This document shows positions 27,938 to 35,995 of a stretch of DNA of 64,000 bases, piece after piece. The position numbers were made by a program, and so were the translations under genes. The first letter of the stretch is position 1; every line of letters starts with the position of its first letter. The stretch spans positions 124,001-188,000 of the forward strand of contig CP065006.1 of NCBI GenBank assembly GCA_016699695.1. The letters are read 5' to 3'. This stretch comes from Bacteroidota bacterium (GTDB lineage Bacteria; Bacteroidota; Bacteroidia; Bacteroidales; UBA10428). The notes under the pieces were generated by a model. The model made no database searches and was not told the DNA's origin. It saw only the letters and a list, made by a program, of their open reading frames with translations.

Positions 27938-29182
27938 TTATTTTTTTTCTGTATATGAAAGAATTCGCTGCTCCCCTTCCAGCTTGCGTAGGTTTGTTAA
28001 TTCCTGCGAAAATTCAAGTGTGCCAAGGTATTCTCCGTTTTCGTCGCGCAGGGCAAAATATTCGATATGTACAAACTTGCCATGCATCTGAATCCAGAAT
28101 GGGGCATGCGAAGCTTTTCCCGATTTAAAATCTTCCAGAATTTTTTCGATAATGTGTACACTTCCCGGAGGGTGACACAGGCGAACATCGCGGTTTATGA
28201 TGGAGCGGCTGCGGGCAAAAATGCGTTCGCTCCCCTGGGTAAAATATTTCACTTTATCGTCTTTATCGACAAAAGTCATATCCACCGGAATGGTATTTAA
28301 AATGGCCATAATTTCACTGGCAGTAAAACTGCCAGATGGCAGTTGAATGGTACCATTTTCGTTTACTACGCCATTGTTTTCATAACTTCCGGCCGATAAA
28401 CCTTCGGGTTTCCAATCGACTTTCGGGTCGTAGAGTGTAAAACCAAATTCGAGCGTTTGTTTATGAATCTGCCACCAGTCTTCGAGACTAAGCACATCCA
28501 TGCTCATGGGGAAAAGAATATCTTCTTCCTTTTTGGTCATATCGGCCAATGCCCTCAATACCGGAACGAACAATAGTTCTTGTGCATCTTCGAGGTCGGA
28601 TTTTTTTAATCCTTCGGCACGTATAATTTCGATACAACCCTTAAGCTGTTCGCGAATTTCGTCGTGTTTGCCCCACATTACTTTGGGCGGGCCTGTAATT
28701 TCGTTTTTTTCAAGATAGGGAAACAAAAGATATTCCTTGCGTTTGTAATGCTTGTCGACATCCATCAGTTCGTTGAAGCAGGCAAGTACTTTTAATGAAT
28801 GTTCTTTGAATGTTTCATCGGAAACCGAATACAGGATAGCCAACAATTGATTTGTTTTCTCCACCATCTTTCTTAGCTCATTGTTTTCCTGTTTGAAAAC
28901 ATCTACCGGGTGACCTTCGGGAATAGTTTGTGCCCCGCTTTGATCAATGTGGCCATCCAGCACTTCGCCATGAATATCACAAAGTCGTAACACTTCGCTT
29001 TCGGGTAGTCCGGATTGGATAAGTTCCTGCTCTACTTCTACCACTTCGCCGTAGGGTATATGCTGAAGTGTACTTACCAGTTCGGCGCGTACCTGGGCCG
29101 GGTTTTCCCCTTCATGGAGTTTCAGGATAAGTTCTTTCAGCTTTTCTTTCCTGTATTTCGAGTTGTTGATGAGTTCGCTCAT
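27938..29182 (-). CDS. DUF438 protein with hemerythrin and PAS domains (copy 1)
   Basis: 414 residues in the full DUF438 layout: DUF438 (about 1-95, IPYGEVVEVEQELIQSGLPE), hemerythrin-like domain (DKHYKRKEYLLFPYLE, MWGKHDEIREQL, KKEEDILFPM) and PAS (IPVDMTFVDKDDKVKYFT). The PAS has RLCHPPGSVHIIEKIL, a conserved Cys-His motif that could bind a metal or haem. It is about as long as copy 2 and shares its architecture, so the two are paralogues. The C-terminal FVHIEYFALRDENGEYLG is conserved in both. Confidence 0.85.
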   Translation of the reverse strand: MSELINNSKYRKEKLKELILKLHEGENPAQVRAELVSTLQHIPYGEVVEVEQELIQSGLPESEVLRLCDIHGEVLDGHIDQSGAQTIPEGHPVDVFKQENNELRKMVEKTNQLLAILYSVSDETFKEHSLKVLACFNELMDVDKHYKRKEYLLFPYLEKNEITGPPKVMWGKHDEIREQLKGCIEIIRAEGLKKSDLEDAQELLFVPVLRALADMTKKEEDILFPMSMDVLSLEDWWQIHKQTLEFGFTLYDPKVDWKPEGLSAGSYENNGVVNENGTIQLPSGSFTASEIMAILNTIPVDMTFVDKDDKVKYFTQGSERIFARSRSIINRDVRLCHPPGSVHIIEKILEDFKSGKASHAPFWIQMHGKFVHIEYFALRDENGEYLGTLEFSQELTNLRKLEGEQRILSYTEKK

Positions 29183-29200
29183 ACCTTTAGTATTAGTAAT

Positions 29201-29539
29201 TTATAATAGCTTCGTTTGTTTTGTTGGCCTTGGTGCTTTAATAACTAATATTCGTGATTGCTTATCTCCCTCGTTACTTAGATAATGAACAATATCAGCA
29301 GGGCTTTCAATTAAGGTATCTTTCTCAAACACCTCTGATTCTTCACCTACTTTTACGGTTGGCGTTCCTTCCAGAATATAAAACGATACATCAACAGGCG
29401 TTTTGTGTGGCAGTAAGGATTCACCAGGTTGCAAAGTAATATGCATTACTTGTGCCGATTCCTTATTGTATAACTGTTTTACATCTACCTTATGCGGGTT
29501 TTCTTTTGGTTCTTCTGTTTTATAGCTTCGTGATATCAT
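29201..29539 (-). CDS. small cupin-domain protein
   Basis: 112 residues, one cupin barrel: motif 1 around LQPGESLLPHKTPVDVSFYI with His, motif 2 around SPADIVHYLSNEG. Single-domain cupins often bind a metal and act as small enzymes or sensors. The substrate is unknown. It is part of the leftward operon, 18 bases before the DUF438 gene. Confidence 0.75.
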   Translation of the reverse strand: MISRSYKTEEPKENPHKVDVKQLYNKESAQVMHITLQPGESLLPHKTPVDVSFYILEGTPTVKVGEESEVFEKDTLIESPADIVHYLSNEGDKQSRILVIKAPRPTKQTKLL

Positions 29540-29576
29540 ATTATTCTATTTTAAAATTTATAAAAGTTACAATTTT

Positions 29577-31121
29577 TTAATAAGTTTTAGGTTTCCTGAA
29601 TTTCTTCCTCCAAAGTAAATATCCACTCAAAACAACTACAATAGCTACCAATCCTGATAAGGGAACCAGGAGAATATATAAATCTCCAAGAAGAAAATGA
29701 AAGAAACGTCCGGTATGGATTTCGAGGGATAAGTTCCAAAGTGACATTTTTGATTCTTCAAGAATATTTTGCGGCATTTCAGGATACTTCTTCTGGTGAT
29801 ACAAAGGAATTGCTCCTTTGTCGTAGTCGATCATGTATTGCTGTCCGTCAAAATCAGTTATCAATCCTGTAACCTTAAATTCGCCAATTGGTTTGCCTGT
29901 TGTATTATCTGTATGTATTTTCCCCTGGGCATAATTATAAATTTCAGGATGAGCCGGATGCCATAAAAATAAACCACTGAACGAACCTACAATATATGCT
30001 CCTTCATAGAATGGTTCCAGCACGTTTATTCCCATAACACTTACCGGAGGCTGAATCTGAAAAACTTTGGGAGCAAGCTCATCCTTATCCATAGAATACA
30101 TCCCTTCTGAGGTTGCCAAAAGAAAGCTATTTCGGGTATCATCATATTTTAGATCCCTCAGTTTATCGTACCAGGGATTTGGCTGGTCGAGATGAGAATA
30201 TTTTATGGGATTTACTTTTAAATAGGCTATGGCAATTAACAACGGAGGACGTAAAAACATTCCAGTAAAAAATAAAAAAATCAGACAGACAAATAACCAG
30301 GCACCTGTTTTATTGTGCCATTTTAAAGTCCATCGGTTAGCTTTTACAAGGGGTGTGACTGGTTTCGAACTATTCTTTCTACGTTTTATCCAGCCTGGAA
30401 AAAAGAAGTAAGTAATTCCGGTCAGGGATAAGAAAATGCTTATCACACCTAAGGCATCGACAAATAGCTTTCCGGGCATTCCAAAAATCTCACCTGAATG
30501 TATTTGCCAAATAGTTTCAAATAGCGAAACTTTATTTTTGTAATCAAGTGGTTGTTGTAATTCAATTTTCTTAAATTGAGTATTAATTCCTGCTGATTTT
30601 CCTTTAAACAAAAATGAGCGGTTTAATACATAGAGTGTATCTCCGACACTTTCAATAGCCACAAAGCGTTTTATGTCAACATCCAGGTTAAATTTGTTCC
30701 ATTGACTATTTTTCTTGTCAAAAGCAAACAAACCGAATTGTGTAGCTGCATATACATTCCCTTCTTTTGATGAGTGAAGGTCAAAAACCTTTCTGTTATC
30801 GCTCCCTTCAGGCAAACCTGAATTGAAGGAACTGTAATTTTTAAAGTTAGAATCCGTTAACCAAACACCAATATTGCCATAAACCAATATACTGTCGTTA
30901 TTGAGGATGAGATTTCCCTTAATGGCACTATTGTTCCAATTGTGATATTTATAATTGGCGGGAAGAAAATTTCTGGAAACGTCAATTCCCGAGAAGTACT
31001 CCCGGTGATTCATAAAAATACCCGTTACGGCATAATAAAGAAGCAACATTGCAATAATGAGTCCCGGCCATTTATGTAGTTTCTTATACAGTTTGGCCCA
31101 CTTACTAGCTGAATCCCCCAT
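29577..31121 (-). CDS. PepSY-associated transmembrane protein
   Basis: 514 residues with an N-terminal helix (WPGLIIAMLLLYYAVTGIFM), a periplasmic region, a central pair of helices (ALGVISIFLSLTGITYFFF and GAWLFVCLIFLFFTGMF) and a C-terminal helix (LLVPLSGLVAIVVVLSGYLL). Conserved His are found beside helices (LHKWPG, NHREYF, QIHSGEIFG, KWHNKTGAW, EIHTGRFFHF), the pattern of PepSY_TM proteins that bind b-type haem and move electrons across the membrane. It may feed electrons in this nitrosative-stress operon; that role is a guess. Two bases separate it from the DUF2024 gene. Confidence 0.8.
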   Translation of the reverse strand: MGDSASKWAKLYKKLHKWPGLIIAMLLLYYAVTGIFMNHREYFSGIDVSRNFLPANYKYHNWNNSAIKGNLILNNDSILVYGNIGVWLTDSNFKNYSSFNSGLPEGSDNRKVFDLHSSKEGNVYAATQFGLFAFDKKNSQWNKFNLDVDIKRFVAIESVGDTLYVLNRSFLFKGKSAGINTQFKKIELQQPLDYKNKVSLFETIWQIHSGEIFGMPGKLFVDALGVISIFLSLTGITYFFFPGWIKRRKNSSKPVTPLVKANRWTLKWHNKTGAWLFVCLIFLFFTGMFLRPPLLIAIAYLKVNPIKYSHLDQPNPWYDKLRDLKYDDTRNSFLLATSEGMYSMDKDELAPKVFQIQPPVSVMGINVLEPFYEGAYIVGSFSGLFLWHPAHPEIYNYAQGKIHTDNTTGKPIGEFKVTGLITDFDGQQYMIDYDKGAIPLYHQKKYPEMPQNILEESKMSLWNLSLEIHTGRFFHFLLGDLYILLVPLSGLVAIVVVLSGYLLWRKKFRKPKTY

Positions 31122-31123
31122 GA

Positions 31124-31387
31124 TTAATCACAATTCTCCATTTCAACGATGTGATAACCTTTGAATTCTATATCGTTAATTACATTAATATTTGCATTCT
31201 CAACATGGCAGAATTCACACTCTTTAGAAGTTATTTTTTCAGATTGAACCATTTTCCCTTTCAGGTATTCTTCCCCAAACTGATAAATAATACCTGCATC
31301 TTTTATCTCCTCCGGTACGATTATATCAAAGTGCATCTTCTTTCCATCTACACGCTGCACATAAGTATCCCAAACTGCTACTTTCAT
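31124..31387 (-). CDS. DUF2024 family protein
   Basis: 87 residues, MKVAVWDTYVQRVDGKKMHF at the N-terminus and a Cys pair in KECEFCHVE. It matches the small DUF2024 family of unknown function. It lies 5 bases from the hemerythrin gene and 2 bases from the PepSY gene, so it is in the middle of the operon. A metal- or redox-binding role is suggested by the CxxCH-like segment but not proven. Confidence 0.78.
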   Translation of the reverse strand: MKVAVWDTYVQRVDGKKMHFDIIVPEEIKDAGIIYQFGEEYLKGKMVQSEKITSKECEFCHVENANINVINDIEFKGYHIVEMENCD

Positions 31388-31392
31388 ATCTT

Positions 31393-31908
31393 CTAATTAA
31401 ATGCAAATTTAAAGGAATCAAAATCCATCTCAGATTTTAATTTTAACTCAACCTTTTGATATTTTTGATTCACTGCATCCTTTTGCTCATCGCTTAAAGC
31501 CTCTTCTGCCATGGGGTATAGCACATTATCTTCTTTGTATATATGCTGTTGCAGCAAGTAGCAATATCCTCTTGCATTTTCAAGTATCTGCCCTGTGTCA
31601 GAATTGGCTAAACCAAGTTCCATCCCTTTAACATACTCCCGCCCTTCATCATGTTCATGCAACATAACCGGAATCGGGTTGCAGTGCAAATGCTCAATAT
31701 TTTCCAGCATAGCTTTAAATAAAATGTCTTCTTCTTTGGCATGATGAAATTTGTCGGCATAGTTTTTAATGAAGTCAATTACTTTCTGAAAGAACCCGGC
31801 TTCTATGGCTTTTCCTTTTTCAATGGCTTCACATTCCTGTAAGGCAGCATCAATGACTTTCAAAATAGTTTGATGTTCGTCTGATAAAATTTGAGTTATA
31901 TTTTTCAT
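31393..31908 (-). CDS. hemerythrin domain protein
   Basis: 171 residues. A four-helix hemerythrin-like bundle with iron ligand motifs at ILSDEHQTILKVID, KFHHAKEEDILFKAML, LHEHDEGREYV and QQHIYKEDNVLYPM. Such proteins bind oxygen or nitric oxide at a di-iron site. Its start overlaps the Rrf2 gene end by 4 bases (ATGA-type), so translation is coupled. Confidence 0.88.
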   Translation of the reverse strand: MKNITQILSDEHQTILKVIDAALQECEAIEKGKAIEAGFFQKVIDFIKNYADKFHHAKEEDILFKAMLENIEHLHCNPIPVMLHEHDEGREYVKGMELGLANSDTGQILENARGYCYLLQQHIYKEDNVLYPMAEEALSDEQKDAVNQKYQKVELKLKSEMDFDSFKFAFN

Positions 31909-32357
31909 CGTGAATCATAATTTAGTATTCTGTTTAAAACTGCATCACCTTGTTTTATCGTTTCAGATAAAGATTGAATAGTTTCTGTTTTTACTATCTC
32001 AAAGAAATTATCCCGAACACCTTTATATTTTTCATGCAGTGGGCAGGGATTATTGTTATTGCATTGTTTCAACCCAAAACCACATTTATGAAAAAATGCA
32101 TCCCCTTCTACCACAAGTATCACATCAAATAAAGTCAGATTTGATTGGTTATCGCTGAAAAAGAATCCACCTCCGCGGCCTTTCATCGATTCCAATAGCT
32201 TATTCTTTGTGAGTATTTGAAGTATTTTTGCGGTATATGCTTCCGGTGCTTCAATTTCTCTGGCAATTTCTCCTACGCCCGGCCTTTTTTGTTCCCAAAT
32301 TTGCAATTGCACAAAAACCAAAGCTCTAATGGCATATTCTGTACTTTTAGATAACAT
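31905..32357 (-). CDS. Rrf2 family transcription regulator, NsrR-like
   Basis: 150 residues. The N-terminal winged helix reads SKSTEYAIRALVFVQLQ, followed by the recognition region around EAPEAYTAKILQIL and GRGGGFFF. Three Cys lie in KCGFGLKQCNNNNPCPLHEKY (spacing C-x6-C-x5-C), the arrangement that carries an iron-sulfur cluster in NsrR-type regulators that sense nitric oxide. It is the second gene of the operon it probably controls, together with the divergent nitric oxide reductase. IscR is a less likely alternative given the neighbours. Confidence 0.85.
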   Translation of the reverse strand: MLSKSTEYAIRALVFVQLQIWEQKRPGVGEIAREIEAPEAYTAKILQILTKNKLLESMKGRGGGFFFSDNQSNLTLFDVILVVEGDAFFHKCGFGLKQCNNNNPCPLHEKYKGVRDNFFEIVKTETIQSLSETIKQGDAVLNRILNYDSR

Positions 32358-32363
32358 ATCTGT

Positions 32364-33086
32364 TTATTTTATTAAATCACTTTCCAAAAGTAAAGCTTTC
32401 TTAAACAGAATATTGTTTTCTAAATGAATGTGCCGGTGCAGGTCGTTTTCAAATTCTTTTAAGGTTTGAAAGGTCACCCGGTAAGTACCACAGCCATCGG
32501 GCGGACATGTATAGGAAGATGTTAATTGTGATATTTTTTCAAAGCGCTCACCTTCAGTTAGATGCTCTTCATGCATGGTGTTTATAGTTTTCACAGCAAC
32601 ACCCAATTCATCTTTTGCAGTTTTACCTTCTTTCTGAAATTTTACCATTTTTCTGATATATGGAAATAGAATTAATTCCTCTTTCTTCATGTGCGCGCTA
32701 AGATTTTCGGCTGCACCATCAAACAATGCCTTAATTTCATAAAGTTCATTATGATTGTCTCCGTGAACATCACATAACTTTTGCATTTTTTGTTGAAGAA
32801 ACGGGATGTTTTCATTCACATAAGAGTGATGTCGTTTCTCAATGTAATCGCAAAGTTCATTAAGTTCTAGTTCATCAATATACCTCGAATCCGGGTCGGT
32901 TAATTGAATTGTAGCTTCTAATTCAGGGATTAACTGTTCAACATTGGTTCCGCTCTTTTTGCAGGCTTCATCAAGACTTATACCTCCTCCACAACAAAAA
33001 TCAATCTTATTTCTTTCAAAAATTTGGGCTGTTTTGAAGTTGGCTTTCACGATGTCTCCTACACTGGTTCTTATATTGATATTCAT
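32364..33086 (-). CDS. scdA: iron-sulfur cluster repair di-iron protein (RIC/ScdA/YtfE)
   Basis: 240 residues from the ATG at 33086. An upstream GTG at 33107 is rejected because it directly touches the -7 promoter box. N-terminal ScdA_N (SVGDIVKANFKTAQIFERN, then IDFCCGGG), then a hemerythrin-like domain with His/Glu ligands in KRHHSYVNENIPFL, DVHGDNHNELYEI, MKKEELILFPY, NTMHEEHLTEGE and DLHRHIHLENNILF. The protein repairs iron-sulfur clusters damaged by nitric oxide or oxidants. First gene of the nine-gene leftward operon, 6 bases from the Rrf2 gene. Confidence 0.92.
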   Translation of the reverse strand: MNINIRTSVGDIVKANFKTAQIFERNKIDFCCGGGISLDEACKKSGTNVEQLIPELEATIQLTDPDSRYIDELELNELCDYIEKRHHSYVNENIPFLQQKMQKLCDVHGDNHNELYEIKALFDGAAENLSAHMKKEELILFPYIRKMVKFQKEGKTAKDELGVAVKTINTMHEEHLTEGERFEKISQLTSSYTCPPDGCGTYRVTFQTLKEFENDLHRHIHLENNILFKKALLLESDLIK

Positions 33087-33106
33087 GTCGTTGTTTTTTA
33101 TTTCCA

Positions 33107-33114
33107 CAAAGATA
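33107..33114 (-). promoter_or_regulatory. -7 box of the leftward nitrosative-stress operon
   Basis: TATCTTTG on the minus strand, a perfect TAnnTTTG, 20 bases upstream of the scdA ATG. Nineteen bases further upstream the palindrome supplies ATG at 33134-33136 in the -33 position (consensus TTG). Confidence 0.65.
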
Positions 33115-33120
33115 AAATTT

Positions 33121-33154
33121 TTTTATATAAAGACATTATTGTCCTTTTATAAAA
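33121..33154. promoter_or_regulatory. 34-bp palindromic operator shared by scdA and the nitric oxide reductase gene
   Basis: The stretch is an imperfect palindrome with 28 of 34 positions matching its own reverse complement. The inner arms read GACAt and tTGTC, and the outer arms TTTTATA and TATAAAA. Its centre lies between 33137 and 33138. The -33 elements of the two divergent promoters (33134-33136 and 33139-33141) sit directly on either side of the centre, which is the position of a repressor operator. The Rrf2 protein of the operon is the obvious candidate to bind it, though the site was not matched to a known consensus. Confidence 0.7.
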
Positions 33155-33168
33155 TTATTATACATTTG
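33139..33168 (+). promoter_or_regulatory. promoter of the nitric oxide reductase gene
   Basis: TTG at 33139-33141, a 19-base spacer, and TACATTTG at 33161-33168: a full match to the Bacteroidota -33/-7 consensus. The ATG follows 27 bases later. Confidence 0.7.
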
Positions 33169-33195
33169 TTTTTAATCTTTAAAATCAAATGGACT

Positions 33196-35439
33196 ATGAA
33201 TACAAGAAAACTTTGGATTGGATTTATCCTTGTTATGGTAATCTCCTTTGGAATTTTAGGCTATTATGGCAGGGAAATATATCGCGAAGCCCCTCCTATA
33301 CCAGAAAAAGTAGTTGACAGTGAGGGGAATTTACTTTTCACCGGACAGAATATTAAGGATGGTCAGAATATTTGGCAATCAATCGGAGGACAAGAAGTAG
33401 GGACTGTTTGGGGACATGGGGCATACCAGGCTCCCGATTGGACTGCGGATTGGTTGCACCGCGAAGCAGTGTACATTCTTGAGCGTTTTGCCCAGTTGGA
33501 ATTTGCTATGGAATACAATAAGCTGGATGAAGAAAAACAAGCTATGCTTCAGATTAGGCTTCAGAAAGAAATGCGAACCAACACCTATGATAAAGAAACT
33601 AAAACATTACAAGTATCTGACATTCGGGCTGATGCTATAAAAGCTGTAAGTAGTCATTACACAGCACTGTTTATGGATGGTAAAGAATTGGCTGATTTGC
33701 GTGAAGCCTATGCCATTCCAGAAAATACTATAAAAGATGCAGACAGGATGTCTAAAATGAATAACTTTTTCTTTTGGGCAACGTGGGCTACTGTAACCGA
33801 ACGCCCCGGACAAGAAATTACCTATACAAATAACTGGCCAGCTGAAAAATTAGTGGGTAATGTACCAACCGGCTCCTTGCACCTTTGGACAGGTTTTAGT
33901 GTAATTATTCTATTAGTGGGAATTGGTTTATTAGCCTGGTATTATGCCACCAAAAGAAAAGAAGATGATGAAGAAGTGGATGTACCAGCAGTTAACCCCT
34001 TGTCGGGTGTTCAACAGACACCGTCGATGAAGGCTACCTTAAAATACTTTTGGGTGGTTACAGCACTAATTCTGGTACAAATAATAATGGGTGTTATTAC
34101 AGCTCACTATGGCGTTGAAGGGAATGGTTTTTATGGATTACCCCTGGCTGACTTTCTGCCCTATTCTGTATCCAGAACATGGCATATACAATTAGCAATA
34201 TTTTGGATTGCAACTTCCTGGTTAGCAACAGGATTATTTATTGCGCCTGCTGTTTCAGGGAAAGAACCAAAATATCAAAGCTTAGGCGTAAATGTTTTGT
34301 TTGGAGCATTATTAGTGATAGTGGTTGGTTCACTGGCAGGTCAATGGATGGGCATCATGCAAAAATTAGGTTTAGCCCAAAACTTTTGGTTTGGACATCA
34401 AGGTTATGAGTATGTTGATTTAGGCCGTTTTTGGCAAATTTTCCTTTTTCTTGGACTATTTATTTGGCTGTTTCTAATGGGCAGAGCCTTATTACCTGCT
34501 TTAAGACAGCGGAATGAAAACCGTCATCTATTATTGATGTTTTTAATTGCCTCAATTGCCATTGCATCTTTTTATGGAGCAGGATTGATGTGGGGACAAC
34601 AGACACACCTATCGGTTGCAGAATATTGGCGTTGGTGGGTTGTTCACCTTTGGGTAGAAGGATTTTTTGAGGTTTTTGCAACTGTTGCCATTGCTTTCAT
34701 ATTTGTTCGAATGCAGTTATTAAAAGCAAGTGTAGCCACATCAAGCGTTCTGTTTTCAACCATAATTTTCCTTTCCGGTGGAATTATTGGAACCTTCCAT
34801 CATCTCTATTTCACTGGAACACCAACAGGGGTTTTGGCTCTTGGAGCCACATTTAGTGCTTTAGAAGTAGCACCGCTTGTTTTTATGGGTTTTGAAGCAT
34901 ATCACAACTTAAAATTGAGTCGCATAAGCGAATGGGTAAATGCTTACAAATGGCCCATTTACTTTTTTATTGCCGTAGCATTTTGGAATTTATTGGGAGC
35001 GGGTATTTTTGGATTCTTAATAAACCCTCCTATTGCTCTATACTACATGCAAGGATTAAATACTACACCTGTTCACGGCCATACTGCCATGTTTGGTGTT
35101 TATGGTATGCTTGGAATAGGCTTAATGTTATTTGTATTAAGAGATATGGACATTAAGTCGGTATGGAAAGAAAGGCCAATTAAAATTGCATTTTGGGCTA
35201 TGAATATTGGATTACTGCTCATGGTACTAATAAGTGTATTGCCTGTAGGTTTAGCACAAACTGTGGCAAGTGTGAAGCATGGTTTATGGTATGCTCGTTC
35301 TGCTGAATTTTTAGGAACTCCGGCAATAGAAACCTTACGATGGCTACGCGCAGTTGGTGATACAATTTTTGCCATTGGAGCTTTATATCTGGGTTACTTT
35401 GTATTTGGTTTAAAAGGAGGATGGTCTTTTAAGAAATAG
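33196..35439 (+). CDS. norZ: quinol-dependent nitric oxide reductase (qNor)
   Basis: 747 residues from the ATG at 33196; the open frame extends upstream but has no promoter-compatible start. Reduces nitric oxide to nitrous oxide with quinol electrons. The N-terminal periplasmic extension after the first helix has GQNIKDGQNIWQSIGGQE and WGHGAYQAPDWTADWLHRE, diagnostic of qNor, followed by about 13 hydrophobic helices. Haem/FeB ligands are in SRTWHIQLAIFWIA, VVHLWVEGFFEVF (with the conserved Glu), GTFHHLYFTGTP and PVHGHTAMFGVYG. No NorC partner gene is adjacent, consistent with the single-subunit quinol type. A strong terminator follows. Confidence 0.95.
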   Translation: MNTRKLWIGFILVMVISFGILGYYGREIYREAPPIPEKVVDSEGNLLFTGQNIKDGQNIWQSIGGQEVGTVWGHGAYQAPDWTADWLHREAVYILERFAQLEFAMEYNKLDEEKQAMLQIRLQKEMRTNTYDKETKTLQVSDIRADAIKAVSSHYTALFMDGKELADLREAYAIPENTIKDADRMSKMNNFFFWATWATVTERPGQEITYTNNWPAEKLVGNVPTGSLHLWTGFSVIILLVGIGLLAWYYATKRKEDDEEVDVPAVNPLSGVQQTPSMKATLKYFWVVTALILVQIIMGVITAHYGVEGNGFYGLPLADFLPYSVSRTWHIQLAIFWIATSWLATGLFIAPAVSGKEPKYQSLGVNVLFGALLVIVVGSLAGQWMGIMQKLGLAQNFWFGHQGYEYVDLGRFWQIFLFLGLFIWLFLMGRALLPALRQRNENRHLLLMFLIASIAIASFYGAGLMWGQQTHLSVAEYWRWWVVHLWVEGFFEVFATVAIAFIFVRMQLLKASVATSSVLFSTIIFLSGGIIGTFHHLYFTGTPTGVLALGATFSALEVAPLVFMGFEAYHNLKLSRISEWVNAYKWPIYFFIAVAFWNLLGAGIFGFLINPPIALYYMQGLNTTPVHGHTAMFGVYGMLGIGLMLFVLRDMDIKSVWKERPIKIAFWAMNIGLLLMVLISVLPVGLAQTVASVKHGLWYARSAEFLGTPAIETLRWLRAVGDTIFAIGALYLGYFVFGLKGGWSFKK

Positions 35440-35453
35440 AAATCTCATCAATT

Positions 35454-35493
35454 AAAAACTCCCGGTTGATTTATTTAGCCGGGAGTTTTTTTA
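35454..35493 (+). terminator. Rho-independent terminator of the nitric oxide reductase gene
   Basis: A perfect 12-bp stem AAAAACTCCCGG / CCGGGAGTTTTT with T-rich tail, starting 15 bases past the stop codon. Confidence 0.85.
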
Positions 35494-35694
35494 TGGTATT
35501 CCTTAATCTAAATTTTCTTGCTATGTGAAAGCATAGTGATGTAAAGGTTATCTTTGCGATACGAACATTAGGCTTGAAAATCTGATGTTTTGTTGTTTGA
35601 GTGGGTTGGCAAAATTTATACTCTTTTGCAAATAGTTTTTGCGGTTCAGCCTATGTAGTAAATGTGCACAAAATGCATGTGCTTCCTTTTCTTG

Positions 35695-35845
35695 TCCTTG
35701 TATTCGACGAGGATATTAGGATTTTAAGTTTTTAACTTATTTGAGTACCTATAATACTTATCTCTTTTTATTCCGGCATTTCAAATGCCTTACTCATCGC
35801 TTTTTATCCTGCCCATCCGCGTTACAAATGAGAATGAGGGATGGG
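35695..35845 (+). repeat. intergenic repeat family 2, degenerate copy 1
   Basis: Related to copies at 36657-36819 and 38659-38790: shared core GGATTTTAAGTTTTTAACTTAT-like segment, then TTCCGGCATTTCAAATGCCT and ATCGCTTTTTATCCTGCCCA. The ends are diverged here. It lies upstream of the first toxin-antitoxin module. The rest of 35494-35948 shows no gene. Confidence 0.7.
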
Positions 35846-35948
35846 AGGATTTTCAAGCCGATTATAAAACATATAATTATTACCTTGGTCCGAGCTACAA
35901 GCTCGAACCAGCCTGCTACAAGCTTATACTAGCGAGGAAAGAAAGTAA

Positions 35949-35979
35949 TTGCAAAATTGTAACTTATAAGTTAACTTTG
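35949..35979 (+). promoter_or_regulatory. promoter and palindromic operator of the RelE-type module
   Basis: TTG at 35949-35951, a 20-base spacer, and TAACTTTG at 35972-35979. Between them lies the perfect palindrome AACTTATAAGTT (35961-35972), which touches the -7 box. Antitoxins with HTH domains usually repress their own operon from such sites. Confidence 0.6.
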
Positions 35980-35995
35980 ACGAAAAATGGATTGA

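Noticed and set aside
33105..33107. GTG as the start codon of scdA
   Set aside because: It touches the -7 promoter box, so transcripts would start after it; the ATG at 33086 fits the family start.
32944..33195. N-terminal extension of the nitric oxide reductase frame
   Set aside because: It runs through the scdA gene and the promoter region; the start at 33196 fits both the promoter and the family.
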